A stretch of 64,000 nt of DNA, taken from the NCBI GenBank assembly GCA_036392935.1, contig DASVWZ010000220.1, positions 1-64,000 of the forward strand. The letters run 5' to 3'. The notes beneath the pieces are model-generated. The model was not told the DNA's origin. It did not search any database and worked only from the letters and a program-made list of their open reading frames with translations. Position numbers and translations under genes: made by a program. This DNA comes from DASVWZ01 sp036392935. Its GTDB lineage: Bacteria > Acidobacteriota > Terriglobia > Terriglobales > Acidobacteriaceae. Of the stretch, positions 16,603 through 26,217 are shown one piece after another. How positions within the stretch are numbered: position 1 is the first letter of the stretch; every line of letters begins with the position of its first letter.

Positions 16603-18807
16603 ATGAGGTCAGTTCGGTTCGCATCTGCTCTTGTCGTTCTTTCCTGCGCGTTCGGCCTTGCACAGAATAATCCGGTGCCGTTTATCGATCAGCCGCTGGT
16701 GCCAAGTTCGGCTGCGCCTGGCGGGCAGGGTTTTACGCTGACAGTGCACGGGGCTAACTTTGTCTCTGGTTCGGTGGTCAACTGGAATGGAACTTCGCTG
16801 CTGACCAGCTATATCGGTCCGGGGGAGTTGACGGCGACGGTGAATCCGTCGAACATTGCCGCCGCAGGAACGGCGTTTGTGACTGTGGTGAATCCTGCAC
16901 CCGGCGGCGGGACGTCGAATGTTGCGTACTTCCCGGTGGCGACGCCGGTGCCGAACGTTCAGCTTGCGGTGGTGCCGGGAAACCTCAATTACGATACCGT
17001 GGTTGCCGACTTCAATGGCGACGGCAAGCTGGATCTCGCGGTCTTCACCAAGTGCTGCACGTTTCAGGTCTACCTGGGCAACGGCGACGGTACATTCGAG
17101 AATGCAGTATCGTACCCGGGCAACAACGTCTGCTGTGCAGCCGACTTTACGGGCAATGGGAAGCTGGACCTTCTTGTCGAAGGCAAGGACGGAATTTTCA
17201 TCCTATTGGGGAACGGAGACGGCACGTTCCAGTCACCTGTTCTCACCGGGCTGGTGTATTCAGTGTTGGCGGTCGGCGACTTCAACGGGGACGGGAAGCT
17301 CGATGCTTTCGAGGTGCGGCCCGATGGTCCCAATTCGGACATCCTTGTTCAACTAGGCAACGGCGACGGAACCTTTCAGGGTCCAACGCAGGCTTCCACC
17401 TGCAGCGGTATCGCCTCGCCAACCGCCTACGTTGCAGATTTTAATGGGGACGGAAAGCTCGACATCACCTACAACACCGCCGTCGAAGGGTACCAGTTTT
17501 ATGGGCTATTCTGCCTGCTACTCGGAAACGGGGACGGGACCTTCACCACGAACGCGCTCTTTCAGAGCAACCCCATCGGTGGTCCCTTCGTCATTGGCGA
17601 TTTTAACGGCGACGGGAAACAAGATTTTGTCTTCGATTCGTTTGGGGTTGGGACATATATCGCTCTGGGCAACGGCGACGGCACCTTCCAAACGCCTATA
17701 GCTCTGACAAGTTGTGGGGGCGTGTGCGGCTATCCCGCGGCGGTGGGCGACTTTGCTGACAACGGCAAGCTCAGTATCGCCGGTGATAACGGCATCGCGT
17801 TGGGGAACGGCGACGGAACGTTCCTTGTACCGACGTTATACGGGACGAATGTGTTCTTCAGCGGTCTTGGCGACTTCAACGGCGACGGCCGGCTCGACTT
17901 GCTGTCGGGAAGCGCAGTTGAGCTTCAGGTGTTGCGGCCGGCGGCGGCGCTTTCCCTATCGAGCCTGAGCTTCGCTCCCACGTTATTTGCCAGGCCGAGC
18001 GCGCCGCAATCGGTGACTTTGCAGAACGCCGGGAACGCACCCATGGCGATCAGTTCGATTGGGTTCGGCGGGCAGGATCCTAAACAATTCAGCCAGACCA
18101 ATAATTGTGGGGCCAGCCTGGCAGTCGGGGCCAAGTGCAGCATCAACGTGACCTTTATTCCCACCATCGCAGGAGACATATCCGCATTGCTCGTCGTTAA
18201 TGACAACGCCCCTAAAACTCCGCAGACGGTCGAGTTAACGGGTATCGGTGAGGGCTTTACGGTAGCGGCATCGCCCGCCGCGACTACAATCACGCCGGGC
18301 CAAGCCGGCAATTACACGGTGACGGTCGCACCGCTTGACGGCTTCAACCAGACGGTCGCTTTAAGTTGTAGCGGGGCGCCGGCGGCGTCGACGTGCACGG
18401 TGAAGCCGACATCGATCACGCTTGACGGCAGGCACACGGCTACAGCCGATGTCGCGGTGGTCACGACCGCAGCCATGTCCGGTATAACGCAGCCTATGAA
18501 TCAGCGCGGCGCCGGAAATCGGTACGCCGGCTTGATCAGTTTGTCAGGCCTGCTCGGACTGGCGGGGATATTTGCGATCAAAGCCAAACGCCCATCGCGT
18601 TCGTTGATGGTTTATGCGCTTGCGTTCCTGTGCCTGATTTCCGCAGGAGCCACGATGGTGGCCTGCGGCGGCGGCAATGGCGGCAATGGTGGAGGCGGTA
18701 ACGGCGGAACGCCCCAGGGAAATTACACGCTGACAATTACCGGCACCTACAATGCCGGAACGGCGCAGTTGGCCCACACGGTTAAAGTGACTCTGACCGT
18801 GCAGTAA
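16603..18807 (+). CDS. Secreted FG-GAP (VCBS) repeat protein with IPT-like domain
   Basis: A 734-residue surface protein. It has a signal peptide (1-20), an IPT/TIG-like domain (about 25-110) and FG-GAP/VCBS repeats with calcium-binding words such as DFNGDGKLD (about 120-440). A choice-of-anchor-D-like module (about 445-545), an Ig-like region (about 550-620) and then the same C-terminus as the protein at 7292 follow. That end comprises two hydrophobic helices around a KAKRPSRS loop, an MVACGGG end, a Gly/Asn linker and a final beta segment ending VTLTVQ. FG-GAP propellers are usually extracellular binding scaffolds. A GGGAGG site precedes the ATG. Confidence 0.87.
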   Translation: MRSVRFASALVVLSCAFGLAQNNPVPFIDQPLVPSSAAPGGQGFTLTVHGANFVSGSVVNWNGTSLLTSYIGPGELTATVNPSNIAAAGTAFVTVVNPAPGGGTSNVAYFPVATPVPNVQLAVVPGNLNYDTVVADFNGDGKLDLAVFTKCCTFQVYLGNGDGTFENAVSYPGNNVCCAADFTGNGKLDLLVEGKDGIFILLGNGDGTFQSPVLTGLVYSVLAVGDFNGDGKLDAFEVRPDGPNSDILVQLGNGDGTFQGPTQASTCSGIASPTAYVADFNGDGKLDITYNTAVEGYQFYGLFCLLLGNGDGTFTTNALFQSNPIGGPFVIGDFNGDGKQDFVFDSFGVGTYIALGNGDGTFQTPIALTSCGGVCGYPAAVGDFADNGKLSIAGDNGIALGNGDGTFLVPTLYGTNVFFSGLGDFNGDGRLDLLSGSAVELQVLRPAAALSLSSLSFAPTLFARPSAPQSVTLQNAGNAPMAISSIGFGGQDPKQFSQTNNCGASLAVGAKCSINVTFIPTIAGDISALLVVNDNAPKTPQTVELTGIGEGFTVAASPAATTITPGQAGNYTVTVAPLDGFNQTVALSCSGAPAASTCTVKPTSITLDGRHTATADVAVVTTAAMSGITQPMNQRGAGNRYAGLISLSGLLGLAGIFAIKAKRPSRSLMVYALAFLCLISAGATMVACGGGNGGNGGGGNGGTPQGNYTLTITGTYNAGTAQLAHTVKVTLTVQ

Positions 18808-18816
18808 TCACCACTT

Positions 18817-18842
18817 GCGGATGCGCCACCCGGCGCGTCCGC
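18817..18842 (+). terminator. Strong 3' hairpin (11-bp stem)
   Basis: Nine bases after the stop of the FG-GAP gene, the arms GCGGATGCGCC and GGCGCGTCCGC pair around an ACCC loop with one T-G wobble. No T run follows, so it may act as an mRNA 3' stabiliser or a weak terminator. Confidence 0.45.
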
Positions 18843-18908
18843 CGAGTACCTCGCACCAGTTGTGCTAGTCTCGAAGCACCAAAAAATGACATCCGTACTA
18901 CGACGGGG

Positions 18909-20699
18909 ATGCCCCTATCCGCAATGACTAGCACCAGCGATACTCTGTCGTCTACTCGGCAACTGGACAGCGAAACGGCAAAGCCGCAGTTTCCCCAGGG
19001 GTTGCAGACGGTGCTGGCTTTGCTGGTGCTCGGGGCCGGCGTCGCAGAAGGATGGGCGTTTCGCAATTTTGTAACGCTAGATGGGATTTCGTATCTGGAC
19101 GTCGCCGACGCTTACTTTTCCGGAAACTTCAAAGACGCGATCAACGGACACTGGAGCCCGATGTATTCATGGCTGCTGGGCGGGTTTCTACGGGTGCTTC
19201 ACACCACGCCGCGCACGGAATTTCTGGCGATCCATCTGTTTAATTTTGTGGTTTTCGGCGTAGCGCTGGTTTCGTTCGGACATTTTCTTTCTTCCTTCCT
19301 CACCTATCTTCACCAAAACGCGGAGGACAGTAAGACACAGAGCCTTTCACCGTCGACGCTTATTGTGCTGTCGTATATCGCGTTCGCGTGGGTTGGCATC
19401 GCTCTGATGGGAGTCCGGAATACCACACCCGACCTGCTGGTGCTGACGGCAACGCTGTGGGCGACCGATCTGGTGGTGCTGATCCGGCTCAAGGGCGCGT
19501 CGTGGCCGAGATTTACGGCGCTGGGAGCTGTACTCGCGTTTGGCTATCTTTCGAAAGCGATCATGTTTCCGCTAGGATTCGTTTTTATTCTGGCGAGTAT
19601 TTTCGCCGCCAGAAATTTCAGACAGGGCGTAAAGCTGGCGATGGTGGCGGCAACTGTCTTTGTGATCTTGAGCAGTCCGTTTATTCTGGCGCTGTCAAAA
19701 AAAGTTGGGCATCTGACATTTGGCGAATCGGGCCGGCTGAATTACGGGTGGTATGTGAATAACATGAACCCGGCGTTTGTGCATTGGCACGGCCAGCTCC
19801 CGCCTGAGATGGGAACTCCGTTACATGCGACCCGGCAAGTGCTTCCCGATATTCCGGTATTCGAATTTGCCACGCCGATCTACGGGACGTACCCCGTATG
19901 GTACGACCCGGCCTATTGGTATGCGGGGATGCGCACGCATTTTTCTCTCCGCGAACAGCTGCGCGCCATCGTTTTTAATTCGAGAAAACTGGTTGACGTT
20001 TTGTTTGACCTGGATGGCGTCTGGATTTTTTCATTGACAGTTCTGATCTGCACGGCAGGAGTCATAAATTACCTCGGCGAAATTTGGTCCAATGCATTTC
20101 TTTTATTGCCGCCCGGGGTAGCGCTTGCACTTTATCTGGACGTTCTGGTGGTCGAGCGCTACATAGCGCCGTTTGTTCTGGTGATACTCATCGTGATGCT
20201 AGGGTGCGTACGCTTGCCCGCCAATGGCTATTTATCGAAGCGGATTGCGACAGCCGTGCTGGTGGCTACACTTTTCGCGACGGCCTTCTTCGGAGTCAAA
20301 TTTCTTTTCTGGTCAAAGGGTGTGCTGGCCGAAAACGAAGCGGTTCCCGACGAAATGTGGAAGGTCGCGGCAGGCGCCAGTGAGTTGGGAATTCGGCCGG
20401 GCGACAAGATTGCTGAACTCATGCCCGCCATGGGAAGAGAAGATCAACTTCCGGCAAAAACTCAGAACCCGGTCTGGGCAAGGCTTCTAGGGGTTCGTAT
20501 CACGGCAGAGCTGGCTGCGCCGCACAGCAATGTTTTCTGGTCATCGGATGAAATGACAAGGCAAAGAATTTTGCAGGCGTTGGCGAGCACAGGCGCGAAG
20601 GCCGTTATTGATTACGATATTCCACCGGCGGTTCATCCGGAAGGATGGACAAGGATCGACGATACGAGATTCTTCTTCAAGCGCCTGAACGACGAGTGA
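18909..20699 (+). CDS. GT39-like polytopic membrane protein
   Basis: A 596-residue membrane protein with about ten hydrophobic segments. The early loop DGISYLDVADAYFSG followed by GHWSPMYSWLLG places the conserved acidic residues where ArnT/PMT-type (GT39, GT-C fold) glycosyltransferases carry theirs. Such enzymes move a sugar from a polyprenyl phosphate donor in the periplasm. The soluble C-terminal domain (from about 470) is unassigned. The start may be 18909 or the ATG at 18924, as neither has a clear ribosome-binding site. It is convergent with the phosphoesterase gene at 20726. Confidence 0.65.
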   Translation: MPLSAMTSTSDTLSSTRQLDSETAKPQFPQGLQTVLALLVLGAGVAEGWAFRNFVTLDGISYLDVADAYFSGNFKDAINGHWSPMYSWLLGGFLRVLHTTPRTEFLAIHLFNFVVFGVALVSFGHFLSSFLTYLHQNAEDSKTQSLSPSTLIVLSYIAFAWVGIALMGVRNTTPDLLVLTATLWATDLVVLIRLKGASWPRFTALGAVLAFGYLSKAIMFPLGFVFILASIFAARNFRQGVKLAMVAATVFVILSSPFILALSKKVGHLTFGESGRLNYGWYVNNMNPAFVHWHGQLPPEMGTPLHATRQVLPDIPVFEFATPIYGTYPVWYDPAYWYAGMRTHFSLREQLRAIVFNSRKLVDVLFDLDGVWIFSLTVLICTAGVINYLGEIWSNAFLLLPPGVALALYLDVLVVERYIAPFVLVILIVMLGCVRLPANGYLSKRIATAVLVATLFATAFFGVKFLFWSKGVLAENEAVPDEMWKVAAGASELGIRPGDKIAELMPAMGREDQLPAKTQNPVWARLLGVRITAELAAPHSNVFWSSDEMTRQRILQALASTGAKAVIDYDIPPAVHPEGWTRIDDTRFFFKRLNDE

Positions 20700-20725
20700 T
20701 TTGAAGAGGAAACCTCGGAGGTGGG

Positions 20726-22162
20726 TCAGTCGGTGTCTGGCACCAAGGGCGGGCTGGTGTCGTGCAGAAAGTAGTTGGCGTCGAACTGGCTGGAAACGGG
20801 ATTGAAGGTCAGCGGGGTCTGCTTGAAATCGAAGCAATCGGAGAGATCGTCAGCCAGAGCATCGGCGTAACCCAGGGAAGGTAGTTTAAAAACGCCTTCG
20901 ACGAACTTCAAAATGCTACCGAAATCGTGATTCACGTGGGAGATGTATCCCGGTTTCGCATAGGGCGAGATAACGATCAGCGGCACGCGAAAGCCGTAAA
21001 TGTAGCCGCATCCCCAGAGGGTGCAATTCACCCGCACCTGCGGCGGCGGAACGTGGTCGTACCATCCGCCCCAATCGTCCCAGGTGACGATGATGGCGGT
21101 ATCGGCCCAGTACGGGCTTTGCCCAATGGCATCCACAATCGAGGCCACCCAGGACGGTCCCTGAATCGTAGACGGATAGGCGGGATGGTCGGAAGCCTGC
21201 CCTGTGGGTATGACCCAGCTGACTGCGGGCAAGTTATTACTGGTGATGTCGGTAAGAATTGTCTTGGCCGGCAACCTGACGTTGTTCCAGGATTGGCCGC
21301 TGCAAGCCAGCTCCCCATTCTGCTGCTGCGGCTGGCAGATGTGATGAATGGCAGAGGGCGCATTCCAAATGTCGCTGCTTGACGATGTGTAATATGCCCA
21401 CGAAACCCCCTTGGCATCGAGTTCGTCAGACAGGGTTTTATGTTCCAGGCACGGATATATCGGAGGGGCAACATATTTGCCGTCAGGTCCAATCAGATCC
21501 ACGGTTTCTTCGGCGGGCGCCACACATCCGGCGACGTTAAAGCCATCGGCGGTATTCGGATCGTCGGCGACGAAAAGCGGGCTCGACGCCGTGGGTGAGG
21601 AGGTTCCGGCAAAAATGAATTGGTGCGCGGGAAAACTGGGGCCCTGATTGGTTTGAAACATGCGATCGCCAAAGGCGTACTGTTCGGCAAACTGAAAATA
21701 GGCGGCGACGTCAGAGGCTTGCACATACTTGTATTGCGGATTCGGAGGGATGCAGTTGAGGACACCGCCGGTGCAGATGGGGGTGACCAGGTCAGCGCCA
21801 TCCATTTTGCCGTTATCGTACTCCACTTCAAACGCCGGGTGGGTGTGATCGAGATCGTAATTGATGCCCAGCGGAATCGGCTCCATCTGGATGGTCTGGC
21901 CCTTGCTGTTCAATCCACTATTGGCAAGGTCCGCGCCCCTCGAGATGAGCACGGGATCATGGAAAAGATTGTCGGTGCTGCGATTTTCCTGAAACAGTAT
22001 GACTACGTGCTTGATCGTCGCGGGTGGCGGAGGGGTCGAGGCCGCCGGGCACCCGGATGTTCCAGGGGTACAGGAGGCCGCGCTGCATCCGTTCAGATTG
22101 AGCAAAAGAAATGTGGCAGACAAAAGAGCGGCAAGAATGAATAAGCTGATACCTAAGCGCAT
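20726..22162 (-). CDS. Secreted phosphoesterase (phospholipase C-like family)
   Basis: A 478-residue alkaline phosphatase-fold phosphoesterase (Pfam Phosphoesterase family type). It has an N-terminal signal/lipoprotein-like segment ending LLNLNGCS, then the family start KHVVILFQENRSTDNLF, the TNQGPSFPAHQFIFAGTS block and VTWDDWGGWYDHV near the C-terminus, which together carry the metal and catalytic residues. Substrate is not predictable. The ATG at 22162 is chosen as it begins the signal segment (MRLGISLFILAALL). An ATTATA (TATAAT on the minus strand) lies only about 10 bases upstream. It is divergent from a paralogue at 22424. Confidence 0.85.
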   Translation of the reverse strand: MRLGISLFILAALLSATFLLLNLNGCSAASCTPGTSGCPAASTPPPPATIKHVVILFQENRSTDNLFHDPVLISRGADLANSGLNSKGQTIQMEPIPLGINYDLDHTHPAFEVEYDNGKMDGADLVTPICTGGVLNCIPPNPQYKYVQASDVAAYFQFAEQYAFGDRMFQTNQGPSFPAHQFIFAGTSSPTASSPLFVADDPNTADGFNVAGCVAPAEETVDLIGPDGKYVAPPIYPCLEHKTLSDELDAKGVSWAYYTSSSSDIWNAPSAIHHICQPQQQNGELACSGQSWNNVRLPAKTILTDITSNNLPAVSWVIPTGQASDHPAYPSTIQGPSWVASIVDAIGQSPYWADTAIIVTWDDWGGWYDHVPPPQVRVNCTLWGCGYIYGFRVPLIVISPYAKPGYISHVNHDFGSILKFVEGVFKLPSLGYADALADDLSDCFDFKQTPLTFNPVSSQFDANYFLHDTSPPLVPDTD

Positions 22163-22356
22163 GCGAAAGGGGATTATAAAGTGAGATGTCGGCAAGCGGG
22201 TGAAAATTCCTGCGTTGCGATGGAATGGTGGAGCCCTGACGGGCATCGTTGGGGTGAGCGAGCCGCCGAGAGCGATCCTAATCTACTGTGCCCGATCGAG
22301 TGGGCTGACTCCAGAAGCTTTTTCCCATCATGATGCTTATGACATCGTCGTGGCTG

Positions 22357-22384
22357 TGGACTTTCAGTCAAGCTGTTCTATAAT
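22357..22384 (+). promoter_or_regulatory. Candidate promoter of the second phosphoesterase
   Basis: TGGACT (22357-22362) and a perfect TATAAT (22379-22384) are separated by 16 bases, with the ATG at 22424. The 261-base divergent region 22163-22423 otherwise shows no feature. Confidence 0.45.
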
Positions 22385-22423
22385 TGCCGGGTTTTCGCGC
22401 TGTAGCTGTCGTCCCGAACAGTC

Positions 22424-24277
22424 ATGGCCAACGCTTCACCGTGTTTCTCGACTGTAACCGCGTGCTTGCTGATGGCATGCCTTGCGGGCTGCGGAAGTGG
22501 CAATGGAAACGGCGCCAGTTCTCAATCCGCTCCAACGGCTCCAGCACCGACCGCGAGCCTTTCGGCGAGTCCTGCGATTATCCAGCAGGGGCAAAACAGC
22601 ACGCTGACTTGGAAGACGTCCAATAGCACGAGCGTTTCGATCCAAGGGATTGGAAAAGTGGCGGCAAGCGGCTTCACATCAGTAAGCCCGCACTCCACGT
22701 ACATCTACAAGTTGACCGCAAATGGTAAAAACGGCCAGAGCGCCCAAGCGCAAGCCACCATCACGGTAAATGCTCCGCCGCCCGGTTCTGTCCAGGCGTT
22801 ACTCACTGCCTCTCCGAATGCAATTTATACCGGACAGTCGACGGTTCTGCGCTGGCAAACCAGCGACGCCACTCGCGTCACGCTCAGTGGCCTGGGCGCA
22901 GTTGCGCTCAATGGCTCCTGGCAGGTCAGCCCGCAGACCGACACCAGCTACGAACTCACCGCAACGGGTCCCAGCGGGTCCAGCAAGTCCAGTACAACCG
23001 TGACCGTTCACGCCCCCGGATCTATCAAACATGTGATTGTCATGTTTCAGGAGAATCGTACTACCGACAACTTGTTCCACGATCCCGTTCTGATGGCGGA
23101 AGGAGCCGATATCGCCAGCAGCGGCTTGAACTCACTGGGTCAGGCCATCCCGCTTCAGCCCCGGCCTCTTCTCGACACTTACGATCCCTTTCATTTCCGC
23201 AAGCAATTTCTTGAAATGTACGACAACGGGAAAATGGACGGCGCGGATTTGATCCGTATCCGTTGCCCTGATGGTGGCGACGATTGCTACCCTCCCAATC
23301 CGCAATTCACGTATGTTGACCCCGGCGATGTGGCTCCCTACTTTACGATGGCTGAAAGCTACACCTTCGCGGACCGCATGTTCCAGACTAACCAGGGACC
23401 CAGTTTTCCAGCGCACCAGTTTATTTTCAGCGGGACCTCCGCCCCCAGCGAGACCAGCGACCTTTTCGCCGCCGACAACCCGGCTACCACGGCGCAGGCC
23501 CCCTATACGGGCTGCATCGCTCCAACCACCCAGACCGTTCCCATGATCGATCCCGAGGGAAACGAAGACATTTTCATGTATCCCTGCTTCGAACACACCA
23601 CGCTCACCGACCTGCTCGATGAGAAAGGTCTCAGCTGGGAGTACTTCAGCGCCGGGGAGGGCAGTATATGGACTGCTCCAAATGCCATCAGTCACATCTG
23701 CCAGGCCAATGAGCCCGGCGGTAGATGCAAAGGCCCGGAGTGGAGCAATGTCTCCGATCACGCGGCTATCATTCTCGACGACATTGCGAACGGCACTCTT
23801 CCCAATGTGAGTTGGGTAATGCCCCCGGGATTTTCTTCCGACCATCCGGGGGGCAACGACGGCACCGGCCCATCGTGGGTGGCCTCCGTGGTGAATGCGG
23901 TCGGCCACAGTCCTTATTGGTCCGACACGGCGATTTTCATCACCTGGGATGACTGGGGCGGTCTGTACGATCATGTCGCGCCGCCGATTCTGAACTCGTA
24001 TGAGTATGGTTTTCGCGTGCCCCTGGTTATCGTGTCGCCGTATGCGAAAAAGGGCTATGTCTCCCACGTAACTCACAACTTTGGCAGCATTCTGAAGTTT
24101 GTAGAGAAGACTTTCGATTTGCCGTCGCTCGGTTTCGCCGACGCCGCGTCTGACGATTTATCCGACTGTTTTGACTTCGATCAACCACCACCGTGGTTCA
24201 AAACCGTACCATCGAAAGTCGGCGCCGACTTTTTTATCTATGACATGCGCCCTGACGTCCCGTTGGATAGCGACTGA
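22424..24277 (+). CDS. Secreted phosphoesterase with two Ig-like domains
   Basis: A 617-residue paralogue of the gene at 20726, transcribed divergently. A lipoprotein signal ends at LLMACLAGC (Cys23). Two Ig-like repeats of about 85 residues follow (about 40-120 and 125-205), each with SASP.../TASPN... starts and a Thr/Ser-rich end. The phosphoesterase domain begins at KHVIVMFQENRTTDNLF and contains the same TNQGPSFPAHQFIFSGTS and TWDDWGGLYDHV blocks. The Ig-like modules are absent from the paralogue and may hold the enzyme away from the membrane or bind carbohydrate. Substrate unknown. Confidence 0.87.
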   Translation: MANASPCFSTVTACLLMACLAGCGSGNGNGASSQSAPTAPAPTASLSASPAIIQQGQNSTLTWKTSNSTSVSIQGIGKVAASGFTSVSPHSTYIYKLTANGKNGQSAQAQATITVNAPPPGSVQALLTASPNAIYTGQSTVLRWQTSDATRVTLSGLGAVALNGSWQVSPQTDTSYELTATGPSGSSKSSTTVTVHAPGSIKHVIVMFQENRTTDNLFHDPVLMAEGADIASSGLNSLGQAIPLQPRPLLDTYDPFHFRKQFLEMYDNGKMDGADLIRIRCPDGGDDCYPPNPQFTYVDPGDVAPYFTMAESYTFADRMFQTNQGPSFPAHQFIFSGTSAPSETSDLFAADNPATTAQAPYTGCIAPTTQTVPMIDPEGNEDIFMYPCFEHTTLTDLLDEKGLSWEYFSAGEGSIWTAPNAISHICQANEPGGRCKGPEWSNVSDHAAIILDDIANGTLPNVSWVMPPGFSSDHPGGNDGTGPSWVASVVNAVGHSPYWSDTAIFITWDDWGGLYDHVAPPILNSYEYGFRVPLVIVSPYAKKGYVSHVTHNFGSILKFVEKTFDLPSLGFADAASDDLSDCFDFDQPPPWFKTVPSKVGADFFIYDMRPDVPLDSD

Positions 24278-24543
24278 TCGTGGGAATTCTTAATGTCATC
24301 GCCTTACAAATCCGGGGCGAGAGTGAGACCGCCTGGCAACTGCCGTTGGACCAGTGCTAGCCCTGAATCCAAACAATGCTCCGACTTCGCGCGGTCCCAG
24401 TTGCTTGCGCACCAAGAGCAATAGAGGTTGCGCACCCCCGCCCCACTGAGCCGGATTATCGAAAAATACAACCGGCGCGGCAATGGTGTGTTTTTGTTAT
24501 TGGCCGCGGGACAACGCTGTAGATTGAGCATTAATGGCTGTCA

Positions 24544-25065
24544 TCATTTTTTTACCGGCGAGGGTGTGTCTTCTTCGTCGCCGGGATCGGCGACGACAAT
24601 CGGCAGATTTGGCACCTGTTTCTTCTTCGATGCGGTGCGCGCGGCGCGCGGGAAGCTTACCGAGCCAGCACTGTAATGGCCGCGGTTCTCGACGTCGTAA
24701 TTCTTCGGCAGCTTGGGAACTCGCGCGGCATCGCCGCTCAACTGGCGCAATTCGCTTAACACGATCTCGGCGCGCCCGTCATACTCTTTCAACGTGCCAT
24801 GTACCTGGATCTGGCGCTTTTCGAGCGGCCGAACGTCGCCGATGTCCTTGAGGTGTCCAGGAAATATGACGACGGTAAAAGGGCAGACGCGATAGTCTTC
24901 GCAGAAATCAAACCAGGTCAGGCCGCGCTCGCCGTGCTTGATGCGAAAGACGGTTCCGGTCACGCATTGATCTTCGCCGATGTGCTCGCGTGCCTGGGAG
25001 ACGGGAATGCAATCGGCGGAGGCAGCTGCGGCGAGCAGAACCACGAGGAATGATCGCGCGATCAC
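24544..25065 (-). CDS. Secreted OB-fold-like protein
   Basis: A 173-residue protein with a short signal peptide (MIARSFLVVLLAAAASA). Its mature part (about 20-110) has the beta-barrel pattern of small OB-fold (tRNA_anti-like) domains: QCVTGTVFRI, then FTVVIFPGHL and a closing IQVHGTLKEYDGRAEIVLSE. Four cysteines may form disulfides. The C-terminus is a low-complexity charged tail. The family occurs in Acidobacteria without known function. No gene is supported in the 266 bases between 24277 and this gene. Confidence 0.72.
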   Translation of the reverse strand: MIARSFLVVLLAAAASADCIPVSQAREHIGEDQCVTGTVFRIKHGERGLTWFDFCEDYRVCPFTVVIFPGHLKDIGDVRPLEKRQIQVHGTLKEYDGRAEIVLSELRQLSGDAARVPKLPKNYDVENRGHYSAGSVSFPRAARTASKKKQVPNLPIVVADPGDEEDTPSPVKK

Positions 25066-25204
25066 ACCATCATCTTAGGAGCGAGTCACCCGGCGCGAGC
25101 GCGGGACGAACGAAAAAAAGACGACGACCGTCCCGAAAGGGGAACGGGCAGGTGGGCCGTGTTCGGGTAGTGTAACGGCCCCCTGCCACCCCAGCGAATT
25201 AAAC

Positions 25205-25549
25205 TTAGTGGTACGCCTTGATCGCCTGCGCTTCGTCTTCCTTCACGTCGAAGACGGTGTACAGCTTGGTGATCTGCAGCAGATCGTGGACTTTCTTGGT
25301 CAAATTGAGCAGCTTGAGTTCGCCACCCTGGTTCTTGACGGTGGTGTAAGCGCTCACCAACTCACCGATGCCCGAGCTATCGATGTAGCTGACATCGCCA
25401 AGGTTCAGCAGGATCTTTTTGTTGCCTTTCGAGAGCAGATCACGAACGATATCGCGCAAAATTACGCTGCCCTCGCCGAGCGTAATCCGGCCGCTACAAT
25501 CTACGATCGTAACGCCGTCCACCTGGCGCGTACTGGTCTTCATGCTCAC
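25205..25549 (-). CDS. STAS-domain anti-sigma factor antagonist (RsbV/SpoIIAA-like)
   Basis: A 114-residue single STAS domain. The conserved phosphorylation motif YIDSSGIGEL places Ser58 or Ser59 as the switch residue. Dephosphorylated proteins of this type bind the anti-sigma kinase and free a sigma factor. The start is GTG at 25549, overlapping the upstream stop as GTGA, and an AAGGAGG site lies seven bases before it. The ATG at 25543 would be spaced less well. It forms an operon with the RsbW-like gene. Its sequence is very close to the STAS domain of the fusion protein at 12495. Confidence 0.9.
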   Translation of the reverse strand: MSMKTSTRQVDGVTIVDCSGRITLGEGSVILRDIVRDLLSKGNKKILLNLGDVSYIDSSGIGELVSAYTTVKNQGGELKLLNLTKKVHDLLQITKLYTVFDVKEDEAQAIKAYH

Positions 25550-25992
25550 TGGGAAACCTCCTTGGAATCCCCGGGCTTGCCCGGGACATGTTTTACGAGT
25601 TTGATTTCAGTGCCCGATTTCGACGGATGAATCTGCACTTCGTCCATAAACGAGCGGATCAAAAAAATTCCTCTGCCGGAGGTTTTCAGCAGGTTCTCCG
25701 GCGCCAGCGGATCGGGGATCTTCTCCGGATCGAGGCCTTTGCCCTGGTCGCGAATGGTGATGACCAGGTCGCTGCTGGTGCGCTCGAACTCGACCTTGAC
25801 CTTCTTATCCGGATCATAGGCATTGCCGTGCAGCACCGCATTGACGGCCGCTTCGCGCACCGCCATCGAGATCTGCATGACCGCATCCTGGTCGAATCCC
25901 GCCTCGGTGGCAATACGGCTGGCGGCCGATTCGGCGCTGTCCACACAGTCCAGCGTGGAGTCCAGCGTATAGGATTCCCGTTGTCCGGTCAT
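25546..25992 (-). CDS. Anti-sigma factor serine kinase (RsbW/SpoIIAB-like)
   Basis: A 148-residue GHKL-fold ATP-binding protein. The N box is REAAVNAVLHG (Glu47, Asn51), the G1 box DQGKG (82-86) and the G2 box GRGIF (106-110). RsbW-type kinases sequester a sigma factor and phosphorylate the STAS antagonist. The partner is the next gene, whose GTG overlaps this stop codon. No sigma factor gene is nearby, so the target is encoded elsewhere. The fusion STAS protein at 12495 is a possible second substrate (inference). Confidence 0.9.
   Translation of the reverse strand: MTGQRESYTLDSTLDCVDSAESAASRIATEAGFDQDAVMQISMAVREAAVNAVLHGNAYDPDKKVKVEFERTSSDLVITIRDQGKGLDPEKIPDPLAPENLLKTSGRGIFLIRSFMDEVQIHPSKSGTEIKLVKHVPGKPGDSKEVSQ
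25557..25563 (-). promoter_or_regulatory. Shine-Dalgarno deciding the GTG start of the RsbV-like gene
   Basis: AAGGAGG on the minus strand lies inside the end of the RsbW-like gene. Its spacing is 7 bases to the GTG at 25549 and 13 to the ATG at 25543, which favours the GTG and implies coupled translation. Confidence 0.7.
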
Positions 25993-26175
25993 GGCAGACA
26001 GTTCGTAAGCACAGCAGTATGTCTTGTGATCCCCAGCCGTTCCTCCAACCCCTTCAGACGGCTACGTGCGCGCCAAAAGAGGGAAGCTGGGCGAAGGCGC
26101 TAGTGTCTCCTGTTGAGCGCATTGTTGTCAATGGCGGAATCGAGGGGCGGCCCGTCATCAACCGGCTTTGTAGTC

Positions 26176-26181
26176 TATAAT
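26176..26181 (+). promoter_or_regulatory. Candidate -10 box of the PpiD-like gene
   Basis: A perfect TATAAT 36 bases before the ATG at 26218. The matching -35 region is poor. Confidence 0.4.
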
Positions 26182-26217
26182 CGAGTATTCTGCTTTCTTC
26201 CCCGGAGTGATAACGGA

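Noticed and set aside
24304..24531. Small minus-strand open frame in the gap after the phosphoesterase
   Set aside because: No ribosome-binding site, no family resemblance and unusual composition.
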